The notes under the pieces were generated by a model that did not search any database, was not told the DNA's origin, and worked only from the letters and a program-made list of their open reading frames with translations. 64,000 nucleotides of DNA from Myxococcales bacterium (lineage in GTDB: Bacteria; Myxococcota_A; Polyangia; Haliangiales; Haliangiaceae): the NCBI GenBank assembly GCA_016707895.1, contig JADJGV010000007.1, positions 62,001-126,000 on the forward strand, in the 5' to 3' direction. The position numbers and the translations under genes were made by a program. Below are positions 49,670 to 58,934 of the stretch, piece after piece. The first letter of the stretch is position 1; each line of letters opens with the position of its first letter.

Positions 49670-51286
49670 TCAACGCGGGGGCAGAGCCGAATCGGGGTTC
49701 CACGTCGGCGACGCGGCGTGGCGCGACGGGCGACGGGTCGACGACCGACGGTGAGGCGTGGGCTTCGGCGCGGGGGGCGCGGAGACCACCGCGGCGGGGG
49801 CCGGGGCCGGAGCCGGAACGGGGGCCGGAGCCGGATCCGGAGCCGCAGCCGGAGCCGGATCCGGAGCCGCAACCGGAGCCGGAGCCGGAGCCGCCGCGGT
49901 CGGCGGCACGCTGGGCGCCGGACGGAGCGGCGTGGGCTGGCGCAGGAGCAAGAACAGCACCGCGGCGATCGCGACCGACATGATCGCCGCGACGACGACC
50001 ATCCAGCCGAGCTGGCGGCGGCGGTGCTGGTTCATCAGGTGGGCCAGCTCGGCCGAGACCGCGGACACCGCCGAGACCGCGGACACCGATGTGCCCGTCG
50101 ACACCGCCGCCGGCGCGACCGCCGCGACGAGCGGGACCTCCGAGGTCGTGGCCCCCGAGGGCGCGTCGGTGATCGAGATCTGCAGCGAACCGGTGGGCTC
50201 CGGCGCCGGCAGCGGCAGCGCGGCCTGCTCGTCGGTGCCGCGGGCCAGGGGCGCGGCGCGCGGGGCGTCGTGACCGACGCTCAGCGCGTCGACCGACTCG
50301 GCGGCGCGGGCCGGCAGCAGCACGCGCAGGTAGCGGCCCAGCCGCGCGTTCGACGTCGTCAACTGCGCCGCCGCCGCGAAGTCCTCGAGGTCGAGCTGCA
50401 GCGCCAGCGCCGACGGGTAGCGCTGCGTGCGCTCGCGGGCCAGCGCCTTCATGACGATCGCCTCGAGCGCCGGCGGGTAGTCGGGGCGGCGCCGCGACGG
50501 CGGCGGCGCGTCCTTGTCGACGATCTGCCGCAGCGCCGCGTACTCGTTCTCGTTGGCGAACAGCCGGGTGCCGGTCGACGCCTCGTACAGCACGATGCCC
50601 AGCGAGAACACGTCCGAGCGGCCGTCGAGCGGCTCGCCCTGACACTGCTCCGGCGACATGTACGCGATCTTGCCCTTCAGCGTGCCGGTGCGGGTCTCGG
50701 TCACCCGCCGCGTCGCCTTGGCGATCCCGAAGTCGATCAGCTTCACGCCGCCGTCGAACGCCAGCAGCAGGTTCGACGGCGTCACGTCGCGGTGGACGAT
50801 GCCGAGCGGCCGGCCCTCGCGATCCTTGCGCTCGTGGGCCGCGTGCAGGCCGGCCGCCGCGCCGATGCCGATCGTCAGCACGTGCTCGAGCGGCATGCGC
50901 TCCTCGCGCGTCGCCAGCGTGTGCAGCACGAACCGCAGGTCGACGCCGTGGACGTACTCCATCGCGAAGTACAGCCCGTCCTCGCACTCGCCCATGTCGA
51001 ACACCTGCGCGACGTTGCCGTGCCGGATCGCCGCGGTCAGGCGGGCCTCGTCGAGGAACATCCGCACGAAGTCGGGGTCGCTCGCGTACTGCGGCAGGAT
51101 GCGCTTGACCACGCAGATCTTCTCGAACCCGCCCGAGCCTGCGACCCGCGCCAGGTACAGCTCGGCCATGCCGCCCGACGCGAACCGCCGCAAGAGCTCG
51201 TAGCGCCCCAGCCGCGTCCCCGGCGGCACCATCTCCAGCGTCGGCTTGCGCGGCCGGACCCGCGCGGCGGTGCGCTCGACGGTCAC
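49670..51286 (-). CDS. Transmembrane Ser/Thr protein kinase
   Basis: A eukaryotic-like kinase of 538 residues. Kinase motifs in order: FASGGMAELYLA (Gly loop), VVKRI (ATP Lys), HRDVTPSNLL (catalytic loop), DFGIAKA and IAYMSPEQ (activation segment end). After about 60 linker residues, a single transmembrane helix (about 430-450, WMVVVAAIMSVAIAAVLFLLL) leads to a Pro/Ala tail outside, built on a 6-bp repeat, with no PASTA or PEGA domain. It heads an operon with TPR and RCC1 proteins, which may be targets. GTG 51286 follows a GGGTGG; GTG 51307 and ATG 51232 are alternatives. Confidence 0.9.
   Translation of the reverse strand: MTVERTAARVRPRKPTLEMVPPGTRLGRYELLRRFASGGMAELYLARVAGSGGFEKICVVKRILPQYASDPDFVRMFLDEARLTAAIRHGNVAQVFDMGECEDGLYFAMEYVHGVDLRFVLHTLATREERMPLEHVLTIGIGAAAGLHAAHERKDREGRPLGIVHRDVTPSNLLLAFDGGVKLIDFGIAKATRRVTETRTGTLKGKIAYMSPEQCQGEPLDGRSDVFSLGIVLYEASTGTRLFANENEYAALRQIVDKDAPPPSRRRPDYPPALEAIVMKALARERTQRYPSALALQLDLEDFAAAAQLTTSNARLGRYLRVLLPARAAESVDALSVGHDAPRAAPLARGTDEQAALPLPAPEPTGSLQISITDAPSGATTSEVPLVAAVAPAAVSTGTSVSAVSAVSAVSAELAHLMNQHRRRQLGWMVVVAAIMSVAIAAVLFLLLRQPTPLRPAPSVPPTAAAPAPAPVAAPDPAPAAAPDPAPAPVPAPAPAPAAVVSAPPAPKPTPHRRSSTRRPSRHAASPTWNPDSALPPR
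49798..49893. repeat. 6-bp coding repeats (Pro-Ala tail of the kinase)
   Basis: Degenerate GCCGGA/GCCGGG units encode the PAPAPDPAP tail. They are mostly in multiples of three bases, so length change would not shift the frame. Confidence 0.75.
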
Positions 51287-51566
51287 GGCGCGCCACCCGC
51301 GGTGCACGACCTACGCTGCAGAACCGTCGAGCAGGATCCCTCCACGATCACCGTTGTGCGGGTTTCGGCGGCAACGATCAACGGGGTCTGGATTTGGTCG
51401 CGCAGCTCACGCCCACGGTGTTGCGGGTACTGTCCGGGATGCGGACACGTGCCGGGAGTCGGCCTACACCACCCGCTCAGCAAGTTCCCGAGCGCCGCGC
51501 CACCTCGTCACGCTGAAGGCGCCTCGCGCGCCGCGCGCCGCCTCGTCGGCCGTGCGAACGTCAGGC

Positions 51567-52769
51567 ATGGCCCCGCGCCGCGCCCCTGCCCTCACCGCGA
51601 CCGCCGCGCTGCTCGCCCTCGGCTGCAGCGGCGGCGGCGGCGATCCCCCGCCCGATCCCGACGCCGCCGACGCCACCGACGCCGCCGCGCTCGACGACGC
51701 GCCGCCGCCCGACGCGCCGACCGCCCTCGACGCCCCCGCCGCGGCGCCGACCTTCGCCACCGTGTTCTCGCGCCGCGACGCCGCCAACGGCCGCGACACC
51801 GCCATCGAGGACGCGCTGGTCCGGCTGATCGACGCCACCCCCGCCGGCGCCGAGATCCGCGTCGCGCTCTACACCTTCACCCGGTCGCCGCCCTCGGCCG
51901 CGCTGGTCCGCGCCGCGGCCCGCGGCGTCGACGTCGCGATCGTGCTCGACGGCGGCGCCGACGGCGTCGGCTCCGAGGTCCCCGCGCTGATCGCCGGCCT
52001 GGGCGCCGCCGCGGTCCACCTGTGCGACGCGCCGGGCAGCGCGTGCGTCGGCTCGGGGATCATGCACCACAAGACGTTCCTGTTCTCGGCGCTGACCGAC
52101 GGCCGCCGCGACGTCGTGGCGCAGGCGTCGCACAACCTGACGACCACCCAGCTGACGATGCACAACAACGCGGTGATCGTCGCCGGCGACGCGACGCTGT
52201 ACGCCGCCTACCGCCGCACCTGGGACGACCTGTTCGCCGACGTCGAGATCCCGGCCTACGACCGCCGCGCCGACGGCGACGGCCCCACCCACGTGCAGTT
52301 CTTCCCCCGCCCGACGGGCGACCCGGTGATCGAGGCGCTGGCCGCGGTCCGCTGCGACCCCACCGCGCGCATCCGGGTCGCGATGGCGTACTTCACCGAC
52401 GGCCGCCGCGGCGTCGCCAGCGAGCTGGCGGCCCGGGCCCGCGACGGCTGCGACGTCCGGGTGGTGGCCGGCGACGCCGAGATCCCGCTGGGCGCGGTGG
52501 TCGCGTCGACGCTGACCGGCGCCGGCGTCGAGCTCACCCGCTACCCCGACCGCGGCGGCTGGTCCTTGCACTCGAAGTACATGCTGATCGACGCGCCCGA
52601 CGCCGCCGGCCCGGCCCACCACCGCCGGGTCTACACCGGCTCGCACAACTGGACCGACGCCGCCCGCGCCATCAACGACGAGACGCTGCTGACCATCGAG
52701 GACGACGCGGTGTTCGCCGCCTACCTCGCTGACTGGGACCACGTGCGCACGGCCGCCGCGACGCCGTGA
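51567..52769 (+). CDS. Phospholipase D-like lipoprotein
   Basis: A 400-residue protein with lipobox LALGC, an Asp/Ala/Pro linker (about 25-55), and two PLD-type half sites: HHKTFLF near 167-172 with SHNLTTTQ downstream, and HSKYMLID near 335-342 (full HxK(x)4D) with GSHNWTDAARAINDE. Both halves together form the catalytic site of PLD-superfamily phosphodiesterases, so an exported phospholipase or nuclease is likely. The first half lacks the Asp, which is common in the Nuc/PLD-like group. It follows a 259-base gap (51308-51566) that shows only a small hairpin (TGTCCG-GGATG-CGGACA) and no gene. Confidence 0.82.
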   Translation: MAPRRAPALTATAALLALGCSGGGGDPPPDPDAADATDAAALDDAPPPDAPTALDAPAAAPTFATVFSRRDAANGRDTAIEDALVRLIDATPAGAEIRVALYTFTRSPPSAALVRAAARGVDVAIVLDGGADGVGSEVPALIAGLGAAAVHLCDAPGSACVGSGIMHHKTFLFSALTDGRRDVVAQASHNLTTTQLTMHNNAVIVAGDATLYAAYRRTWDDLFADVEIPAYDRRADGDGPTHVQFFPRPTGDPVIEALAAVRCDPTARIRVAMAYFTDGRRGVASELAARARDGCDVRVVAGDAEIPLGAVVASTLTGAGVELTRYPDRGGWSLHSKYMLIDAPDAAGPAHHRRVYTGSHNWTDAARAINDETLLTIEDDAVFAAYLADWDHVRTAAATP

Positions 52770-52772
52770 CCG

Positions 52773-53513
52773 TCACCCGATCGCGTCGGCCCGCCGCCCC
52801 GCCAGCCACGCGTACCAGGCGTCCAGCCCCGCGCCGGTGCGCGCCGACACCTGCAGCACCTCGGCCCGCGGGTTCACCGCCCGCGCGTTGGCCGCCAGCG
52901 CCGCCACGTCGAACTCCAGGTGCGGCAGCAGATCGGTCTTGGTGATCAGCACCAGCCGCGCCGCGTGGAACATGTCCGGGTACTTGAGCGGCTTGTCCTC
53001 GCCCTCGGTCACCGACGCCAGCACCACCTTGCCGGCCTCGCCCAGGTCGAAGCCCGCCGGGCACACCAGGTTGCCGACGTTCTCGATGAACAGCACGCCG
53101 CCGTCCAGCGGCGGCAGGCCCGCGAGCGCGTCGGCCACCAGCCGCGCGTCGAGGTGACACAGCTTGCCGGTGTTGATCTGCACCGCCGGCGCGCCGGTCG
53201 CCCGGATCCGGTCGGCGTCCAGGCTGGTCTGCTGGTCGCCCTCGATCACCGCCAGCGGGTAGCGGTCGCGCAGCTCGGTCAGCGTGCGGACCAGCAGCGC
53301 GGTCTTGCCCGCGCCCGGCGACGACACCAGGTTCAGCGCCAGCGTGCGCCCGGCCGCGAACCGCGCGCGGTTGGTCGCAGCGTACCGATCGTTCTTCTCC
53401 AGGATGTCGCGCTCGACCCGCACGATCCGCGCCGCCGCCGCCAGCGCCGGCGCGCGGCCATCGCGCGTCGCCCCCGGCCCGTCCGCAGCGCCGCAGCCGC
53501 ACACGCCGCACAT
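52773..53513 (-). CDS. hypB: Hydrogenase nickel incorporation protein HypB
   Basis: A 246-residue GTPase that delivers nickel to the hydrogenase large subunit with HypA. The N-terminal MCGVCGCG is the high-affinity CxxCGC nickel site. The P-loop SSPGAGKT is at 64-71, and [30 protein letters not shown] and [10 protein letters not shown] complete the SIMIBI-class GTPase with its metal-binding G domain. The ATG overlaps the hypA stop (TGATG). It is the last gene of the hydrogenase operon and ends 3 bases from the convergent PLD gene stop. Confidence 0.95.
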   Translation of the reverse strand: MCGVCGCGAADGPGATRDGRAPALAAAARIVRVERDILEKNDRYAATNRARFAAGRTLALNLVSSPGAGKTALLVRTLTELRDRYPLAVIEGDQQTSLDADRIRATGAPAVQINTGKLCHLDARLVADALAGLPPLDGGVLFIENVGNLVCPAGFDLGEAGKVVLASVTEGEDKPLKYPDMFHAARLVLITKTDLLPHLEFDVAALAANARAVNPRAEVLQVSARTGAGLDAWYAWLAGRRADAIG

Positions 53514-53854
53514 CACACCACCTCCAGGTCGATCACCCGCAGCTCGGCGCCGCCCACCGCCATCAGCTCGGCGCCGCCGCAGCCCGGGCATGGATCGCCG
53601 TACGCCGCGATCGGCACGTCGACCTGGCACGCCAGGCAGCGCGCCACCCCCGGCGGGCGATCGATCACCAGCGTCGCGCCGTCGGCCACCGTGCCGCTGG
53701 CCACCGCCGCGAACCCGAACTCCAGCGCCCGCGGATCGACGTGGGACAGCGCGCCGATCGCCAGGTGGATCCGCCGCACCTGCCGGAAGCCGTCGCGGGC
53801 CGCGTGCTCGGCGGCCAGCTCGACGATCGACTCGGCGATCGCCAGCTCATGCAT
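53513..53854 (-). CDS. hypA: Hydrogenase maturation factor HypA
   Basis: A 113-residue zinc/nickel protein. MHE at the N terminus provides the nickel ligands (His2, Glu3), and RCLACQ...PCPGCGG supplies the structural CxxC/CxxC zinc site. It hands nickel to the hydrogenase large subunit in complex with HypB. The length matches the family (about 113). Its ATG lies inside the end of the protease gene (8-base overlap), and its stop overlaps hypB, so expression is coupled. Confidence 0.95.
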   Translation of the reverse strand: MHELAIAESIVELAAEHAARDGFRQVRRIHLAIGALSHVDPRALEFGFAAVASGTVADGATLVIDRPPGVARCLACQVDVPIAAYGDPCPGCGGAELMAVGGAELRVIDLEVV

Positions 53855-54329
53855 GCGGCACGGCCTCGGCCCGCAGGCTGCCTGCGAAGAACGCCAGCGC
53901 CGCGTCCAGGTGCGCGCCCGCCGCCGCCGACAGCGGCGCGCCCAGCTCGAAGCCCTCGCCGCGGATCGCCAGCACGAACGCCGGCGGCGGCGGGCCGACG
54001 ACGTCGCGGTAGGTCGCCAGCAGCGCCGCCGGCGACATCGCGTGGGTGGTGTAGGCCGGCGGGCCCGCCGCCGGGGCCACCGCCGCGTAGGCGAACGGCG
54101 CCGCCGCGCTGACGCTGGCGTCGACGAACACCACCCGCGCGCGGCCCTGCAGATCGAGCGCGTGCTCCACCTGGAGCTGGAAGTCGGTCAGGAGCTCCAG
54201 CTCGCCGCGCGCCACCTCGGCCGCCAGCGCCGCGCCGGCCCGCTCGACGAACGCCGGCCCCAGCGCGTCGTCGCCGCGCGACGGGTTGCCCACGCCGACC
54301 ACCAGCACGCCGGCCGGCCGCGCGGTCAC
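53847..54329 (-). CDS. hoxW: Hydrogenase maturation protease (HoxW-type)
   Basis: A 160-residue peptidase of the HyaD/HybD/HoxW family, which removes the C-terminal peptide of the large subunit after nickel insertion. The start VGVGNPSRGDDALGP carries the conserved GxGN and the metal-sensing D/E, FVDAS follows, and THAMSPAALL contains the His. The GTG start overlaps the large-subunit stop (GTGA), so it is directly coupled to its substrate HoxH. Confidence 0.88.
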   Translation of the reverse strand: MTARPAGVLVVGVGNPSRGDDALGPAFVERAGAALAAEVARGELELLTDFQLQVEHALDLQGRARVVFVDASVSAAAPFAYAAVAPAAGPPAYTTHAMSPAALLATYRDVVGPPPPAFVLAIRGEGFELGAPLSAAAGAHLDAALAFFAGSLRAEAVPHA

Positions 54330-55801
54330 AGCGCCTCCGCGTCGCGCACCAGCCGGGTCACCAGCGCGCCGGCGGCGTCGACGATCTCGACCGCCAGCGG
54401 CATCTTGCCCAGCGCGTGGGTCGCGCACGACAGGCACGGATCGAACGCGCGGATCGCCACCTCGATGTGGTTGAGCAGGCCCTCGGTCGGCTCGTGGCCG
54501 TCGAGGTGCTGCCGCGCCACCTGGCGGATCGCCTCGTTCATCGCGGTGTTGTTGTGGGTCGTCGAGACGATCAGGTTGCACATCGTCACCAGATCGTCGG
54601 CGTCGACCTCGTAGTGGTGGATCAGCGTGCCGCGCGGCGCCTCGATCACGCCGACGCCGGTCGTGCCCCGGGCGCCGGTCGCGGTCAGCTCGTCGCCCAG
54701 GAGCGCCGGATCGGCCAGCAGCCGCTCGATCACCTCCGCCGCGTGCAAGAGCTCGATCATCCGCGCCCAGTGGTACGCCAACGGCGCGTGCTGGATCGTC
54801 CCCAGCGTCTGCGCCAGGAAGTCCTGGCGCGCCGCCTCGGCCCGCGGCGTGCCGATCGCGTCGCAGTTCTGCACGCGCGCCAGCGGCCCCACCTTGTACC
54901 AGCCGCGCTCGGGCCCCAGCTCCGCGAAGAACGGGAACTTCATGTAGCTCCACGACCGCACGTTCTCGTGGATGCGCGCGCCGTAGTCCGCGCAGCGCAC
55001 GCCGTCGAACAGGATGCCGCCGTCGGCGTCGCGGGCCCGCAGGACGCCGTCGTACAGATCGAGCGTGCCGTCGGCGGCGACCAGCGAGAGCAGGCTCGAG
55101 CGCACCGTGCCGAAGCCCTCGTACAACGCGCGGTTGGCCGCGAACAGCTCGGCCACCAGCCGCACCCCGGCCTCGGCCCACGCCAGCACGTCGGCCAGCG
55201 GCGCGCGCAGCTCGTCGCGTTCGGCCGGCGTGACCCGCTTGTTCACGCCGCCGGGGATCGAGCCGGTGCCGTGGACCCGCTTGCCGGCGGTGATCCGGAT
55301 GATCTCCTGGCCGAACTTGCGCAAGAGGATGCCGTGGCGCGCCAGATCGGGGTGCGCCGCCAGCACGCCCACCACGTTGCGCTTCGCCGGATCGCTGTCG
55401 AAGCCGAACAGCAGGTCGGGCGACGCCAGGTGGAAGAAGTGCAGCGCGTGCGACTGCAAGATCTGGCCGTAGTGCATCAGCCGGCGGATCGCCGTCGCCG
55501 TCGCCGGCACCCGGGTCGCGCCGACGATCTGATCCATCGCCTTGGACGCCGCGAGGTGGTGGCTGACCGGGCAGATGCCGCACAGCCGCTGCACCATCAC
55601 CGGCACCTCCCAGAACGGCCGGCCCTGGATGAACCGCTCGAAGCCGCGGAACTCGACGATGTGCAACCGCACCTGCTGCACCTTGCGCTCGGCGTCGAGC
55701 AGGATCGTGACCTTGCCGTGGCCCTCGACCCGCGACACCGGCTCGATGACGATCCGGCGTAGGGCCTCGGGGTTGGCGGCGGTGTCGAGGGAGGTGGGCA
55801 T
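54326..55801 (-). CDS. hoxH: [NiFe]-hydrogenase large subunit HoxH
   Basis: A 491-residue catalytic subunit of a group 3d bidirectional NAD-linked hydrogenase. RVEGHG (24-29) and RLCGICPVSHH (Cys74, Cys77) supply one half of the active site; DPCLSCATH at 454-462 (Cys456, Cys459) supplies the other half. A 29-residue tail after His462 (ALGKMPLAVE...) is the peptide expected to be cut off by the protease encoded next. The ATG lies 2 bases after the hoxY stop. Confidence 0.95.
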   Translation of the reverse strand: MPTSLDTAANPEALRRIVIEPVSRVEGHGKVTILLDAERKVQQVRLHIVEFRGFERFIQGRPFWEVPVMVQRLCGICPVSHHLAASKAMDQIVGATRVPATATAIRRLMHYGQILQSHALHFFHLASPDLLFGFDSDPAKRNVVGVLAAHPDLARHGILLRKFGQEIIRITAGKRVHGTGSIPGGVNKRVTPAERDELRAPLADVLAWAEAGVRLVAELFAANRALYEGFGTVRSSLLSLVAADGTLDLYDGVLRARDADGGILFDGVRCADYGARIHENVRSWSYMKFPFFAELGPERGWYKVGPLARVQNCDAIGTPRAEAARQDFLAQTLGTIQHAPLAYHWARMIELLHAAEVIERLLADPALLGDELTATGARGTTGVGVIEAPRGTLIHHYEVDADDLVTMCNLIVSTTHNNTAMNEAIRQVARQHLDGHEPTEGLLNHIEVAIRAFDPCLSCATHALGKMPLAVEIVDAAGALVTRLVRDAEAL

Positions 55802-55803
55802 GG

Positions 55804-56376
55804 TCAGTCGTAGCGGATGAGGCCGTGGGTGGTGACCGGCGTGCGGCCGGCGATCAGATCGGTCAGGAACTGCCAGATCGCCTCGGCCGACGGCGGGCAC
55901 CCGGCCAGGAAGTAGTCGATCTTCACCACGTCGTGCAGCGGGTGCACCTGCGCCAGCGGCAGCGGCAGCTCGGGATCGTTGGGGATGAAGCCGCGCTCGA
56001 CGCCAGGCCCCGACAGGTACGCGGTCTGCAAGCAGTCGCGCACGTCGATGTGGTTGCGCTGCGCCGGCAGCCCGCCGTTGAGCGCGCACGCGCCCACCGC
56101 CACCAGGATCTTGCAGTTCGCGCGCATCGCGCGGAGCGTGTGCACGTTCTCGGCGTTGCACAGCCCGCCCTCGATCAGCCCGAGATCGCACGGCCCGCAG
56201 CGCTTCTTGTCGGTCAGCGGTGACGCGTCCAGCTCGATCAGCTCCAGCAGGTCGACCAGCCGCTCGTCGATGTCGAGCAGCGACATGTGGCAGCCGAAAC
56301 ACCCAGCCAACGACGCGGTCGCCACCCGCAGCTTGCGCCGGGGCACGGTCGCCGGCTCGCGCGCGCGCTCACTCAT
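55804..56376 (-). CDS. hoxY: [NiFe]-hydrogenase small subunit HoxY
   Basis: A 190-residue electron-transfer subunit with a single proximal [4Fe-4S] cluster, as in HoxY. CFGCHMS gives Cys26 and Cys29; the other ligands probably lie in VGACALNGG and LAGCPPSAEAIW. It is much shorter than group 1 small subunits and has no Tat signal, so it is cytoplasmic. ATG 56376 is preferred over 56382, because the GGAGG in front is 6 bases away from it but only 1 base from the other. The start overlaps the hoxU end. Confidence 0.94.
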   Translation of the reverse strand: MSERAREPATVPRRKLRVATASLAGCFGCHMSLLDIDERLVDLLELIELDASPLTDKKRCGPCDLGLIEGGLCNAENVHTLRAMRANCKILVAVGACALNGGLPAQRNHIDVRDCLQTAYLSGPGVERGFIPNDPELPLPLAQVHPLHDVVKIDYFLAGCPPSAEAIWQFLTDLIAGRTPVTTHGLIRYD

Positions 56377-57106
56377 GGCCATCCTCCGGGTCGGGGTGCG
56401 CCGTCGCGACCGCGCTGATCGGCTGGCGATCGTACGGCCGTTGGCCGATCGGCACCGCGAAGCCCTGGCGCTTGCGCAGGATCACGCCCACCGGGCACAC
56501 CGTCATCGCCTTGTCCGACAGCGCCAGCGCGGTGTCGGCCAGCCGCCCCGACTCGGCGTTGACGATCAGGTGCTTGGTGATGCCGCGCCCCGACAGCGCG
56601 AAGACGTGCTTCTGGTCGTGGATCGCCGAGGCGCGGATGCACAGCTCGCACAGGATGCAGCGGTTGAAGTCGAGCAGCACGTCGGGGTGCGACGCGTCGA
56701 CCGGCCGATCCGGGAACAGCGGGCTGAAGTGCTCGGTGGTCATGCCCAGCTCGTAGGCCACGCCCTGCAGCGTACAGCCGCCGCTCTTCTCGCAGCTCGG
56801 GCAGAAGTGGTTGCCCTCGGTGAACAGGAACTGCACCAGGTTCAGCCGCAGCTGGGTCAGCTCGTCGGTGTCCGACTCGATCACGTCGCCGGCCCGGGCC
56901 GGCGTGGTGCAGCTGGCGTGGGGCTGCCCGTTGACCTTCACCGTGCACACCTTGCAGCTGCCGTGGGCGGTGAACTCGGGGTGGAAGCACAGGTGCGGGA
57001 TGTAGCGCCCCGCGGCCAGCGCCGCGGTCATGATCGACTGCCCGGGCGCGAACGCCACGTCGTGGCCGTCCATCTGGAACGTCTGCGGAGCCGGGGCGTC
57101 GGTCAC
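56369..57106 (-). CDS. hoxU: Hydrogenase diaphorase subunit HoxU
   Basis: A 245-residue iron-sulfur subunit linking HoxF and HoxY, homologous to the N terminus of NuoG. A [2Fe-2S] ferredoxin domain (CFHPEF, GSCKVC, SCTTPA) comes first, then HFCPSCEKSGGC (the His/Cys3 cluster), and a [4Fe-4S] domain CILCELC with CPVG. It is about the size of Ralstonia HoxU (234). GTG 57106 has GAGGAGG five bases upstream and overlaps the hoxF stop (GTGA). Confidence 0.93.
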   Translation of the reverse strand: MTDAPAPQTFQMDGHDVAFAPGQSIMTAALAAGRYIPHLCFHPEFTAHGSCKVCTVKVNGQPHASCTTPARAGDVIESDTDELTQLRLNLVQFLFTEGNHFCPSCEKSGGCTLQGVAYELGMTTEHFSPLFPDRPVDASHPDVLLDFNRCILCELCIRASAIHDQKHVFALSGRGITKHLIVNAESGRLADTALALSDKAMTVCPVGVILRKRQGFAVPIGQRPYDRQPISAVATAHPDPEDGHE

Positions 57107-58887
57107 GGGCCCTCCTCGTCGAGGTGCGCGGCCAGGTCGTCGCGCGCGGTGGCCTCGCGGGCCGGCGCCAGCGCCAGGTCGAGATCGAACGTCGGCACCA
57201 CGTCGAGCGAGCGCAGCCGCTGATCGAACGCCGGCCGGAACTTCTCGAGCGCGGCGACGACCGGCGCGCCGGCGGTGGCGCCCAGGCCGCAGTGGCTGGC
57301 GGCCTTCATCACGCCGGCCACCCGCGCCAGGTCCTTGACGTCGCGCCGCGAGCCGACGCCGGTGGCGATGCGGGTCATCATCTGCGCCGCCAGCGTGGTG
57401 CCGACCCGGCACGGCGTGCAGAAGCCGCAGCTCTCGTGGGCGAAGAACCGCGCGAAGTTCTCGACCACCGCCACCATGTCGCGGCCCTGATCGAACACCA
57501 TGAACGCGCCGGCCGACGGCACGTCCTCGAACGCGATCCGCCGCCCGAACTCGCGCGCGGCCAGGAGCGTCCCCGACGGCCCGCCCACCTGCACCGCCTG
57601 GCTGCCGACCGCGCCGGCGTCGTCGAGCACCTGGCGCACGGTCACGCCGAACGGGTACTCGTAGATGCCGGGCCGCGCGACGTCGCCCGCCACCGACAGC
57701 AGCTTGGTGCCGGCCGACTTCGGCGTGCCCTGCCCGCGCACGGCGTCGGCGCCGTCGCGCGCGACGAGGGCGGCGGCCGCCAGCGTCTCGACGTTGTTCA
57801 CCACGGTGGGCCGCTGGCGGTAGCCGTGGGTCACCGGGTACGGCGGGCGGTTGCGCGGGATGCCGCGCTTGCCCTCGAGCGACTCGATCAGCGCCGACTC
57901 CTCACCGCAGACGTACGCGCCGGCGCCGACGTGCAGCTCGATGTCGAAGGCGAAGCCGGCCACGCCGCCGACCGCGCGCCCGAGCAGCCCGGCGGCGCGT
58001 CGACGCTCCAGCAGCTCGAGCAGGGGCGCCACCAGGAACGGGTACTCGGCGCGCAGGTAGATGAGCCCGCGCTGCGCGCCGACGGCGAACGCGGCGACGG
58101 TCATGCCCTCGATCACCAGCTCGGCGTGGTGCGCGAGCAGCTCGCGATCCTTGAACGTGCCGGGCTCGCCCTCGTCGGCGTTGCACACCACGTAGCGCTC
58201 GGGCCCCGGGGTCGCCGCGCACGCGGCCCACTTGGCGCCGGTCGGATAGCCCGCGCCGCCGCGCCCGCGCAGCCCGGAGCGCTCGAGCTCGGCGATCGTG
58301 GCCGCCGCGCCGCGCGCCACCGCCGCCGCCAGGCCCTCGCCGGGCTGCATGACCGCCGCCAGGATGCGATCGCGGCGCTCGACGTGGCTGTGGATCGCGA
58401 ACAGGTTCTCGGGCCACTGCGCGAGCGGCACCTCGCCGCGGATGAGCGAGCAGATCGCGCCGATCCGCTGCGGCGTCAGCCGCGCGATGGCCCGATCGTT
58501 GACCAGCAGCGCCGGCCCCTGATCGCACAGCCCGGTGCAGCTCGTGCGTGCGATCGACACCAGCCCGTCGCGGCTCACCTCGCCCAGCTCCAGCCGGAAC
58601 GCGTCCAGCATGCGCTGGCACAGCGCGTGGCTGCCCGCCATCTGATCGGTGATGTTGTCGCTGAACCGCACCCGAAACCGCCCCTGCGGCTCCGCCGAGA
58701 AGAAGCTGTAGAACCCCACCACGCCCTCGACGTGGGCCCGCGACACGCCGAGGCGCGCCGCCAGCTCGGTGATCGTCGCTGGCGGCACGTAGCCCAGCGC
58801 CGCCGTCACCTCGTGGAGGATCTGCACCAGCCGCGTCGCATCACCGCCGTGACGTTGCAGCATCGCGGCCAGGTCCAGCGTCGTCAC
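57103..58887 (-). CDS. hoxF: Hydrogenase diaphorase subunit HoxF (NuoE-NuoF fusion)
   Basis: A 594-residue NAD- and FMN-binding subunit that passes electrons between hydrogen and NAD. The first 150 residues are NuoE/HoxE-like (LQRHGGDATRLVQILHEV, GFYSFF, TSCTGLCDQGPALLV with the [2Fe-2S] ligands). The rest is NuoF-like: RGRGGAGYPTGAKW and CNADEGEPGTFKDR (FMN/NAD), GAGAYVCGEESALIES and ESCGFCTPCRVGT with SHCGLG for a [4Fe-4S] cluster. The fusion and length match Ralstonia HoxF (602). GTG 58887 aligns with that N terminus; GTG 58905 and TTG 58923 are alternatives. Confidence 0.94.
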   Translation of the reverse strand: MTTLDLAAMLQRHGGDATRLVQILHEVTAALGYVPPATITELAARLGVSRAHVEGVVGFYSFFSAEPQGRFRVRFSDNITDQMAGSHALCQRMLDAFRLELGEVSRDGLVSIARTSCTGLCDQGPALLVNDRAIARLTPQRIGAICSLIRGEVPLAQWPENLFAIHSHVERRDRILAAVMQPGEGLAAAVARGAAATIAELERSGLRGRGGAGYPTGAKWAACAATPGPERYVVCNADEGEPGTFKDRELLAHHAELVIEGMTVAAFAVGAQRGLIYLRAEYPFLVAPLLELLERRRAAGLLGRAVGGVAGFAFDIELHVGAGAYVCGEESALIESLEGKRGIPRNRPPYPVTHGYRQRPTVVNNVETLAAAALVARDGADAVRGQGTPKSAGTKLLSVAGDVARPGIYEYPFGVTVRQVLDDAGAVGSQAVQVGGPSGTLLAAREFGRRIAFEDVPSAGAFMVFDQGRDMVAVVENFARFFAHESCGFCTPCRVGTTLAAQMMTRIATGVGSRRDVKDLARVAGVMKAASHCGLGATAGAPVVAALEKFRPAFDQRLRSLDVVPTFDLDLALAPAREATARDDLAAHLDEEGP

Positions 58888-58919
58888 GGCCCTGAAGGTC
58901 GGCACGCCGCGGGAGTCGC

Positions 58920-58934
58920 GCAAGCGGGCTGCCT
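58920..58934 (-). promoter_or_regulatory. Candidate sigma54 promoter of the hox operon
   Basis: The minus strand reads AGGCAG-CCCGC-TTGC, keeping the GG(-24) N10 GC(-12) core of sigma54 promoters, about 33 bases before the HoxF start. Hox operons in Ralstonia are sigma54-dependent, but such matches occur by chance in GC-rich DNA. Confidence 0.3.

Noticed and set aside
52773..58887. Respiratory complex I gene cluster (nuoE/F/G)
   Set aside because: The presence of the hydrogenase active-site subunit HoxH, the maturation protease and HypA/HypB identifies a NAD-linked hydrogenase.
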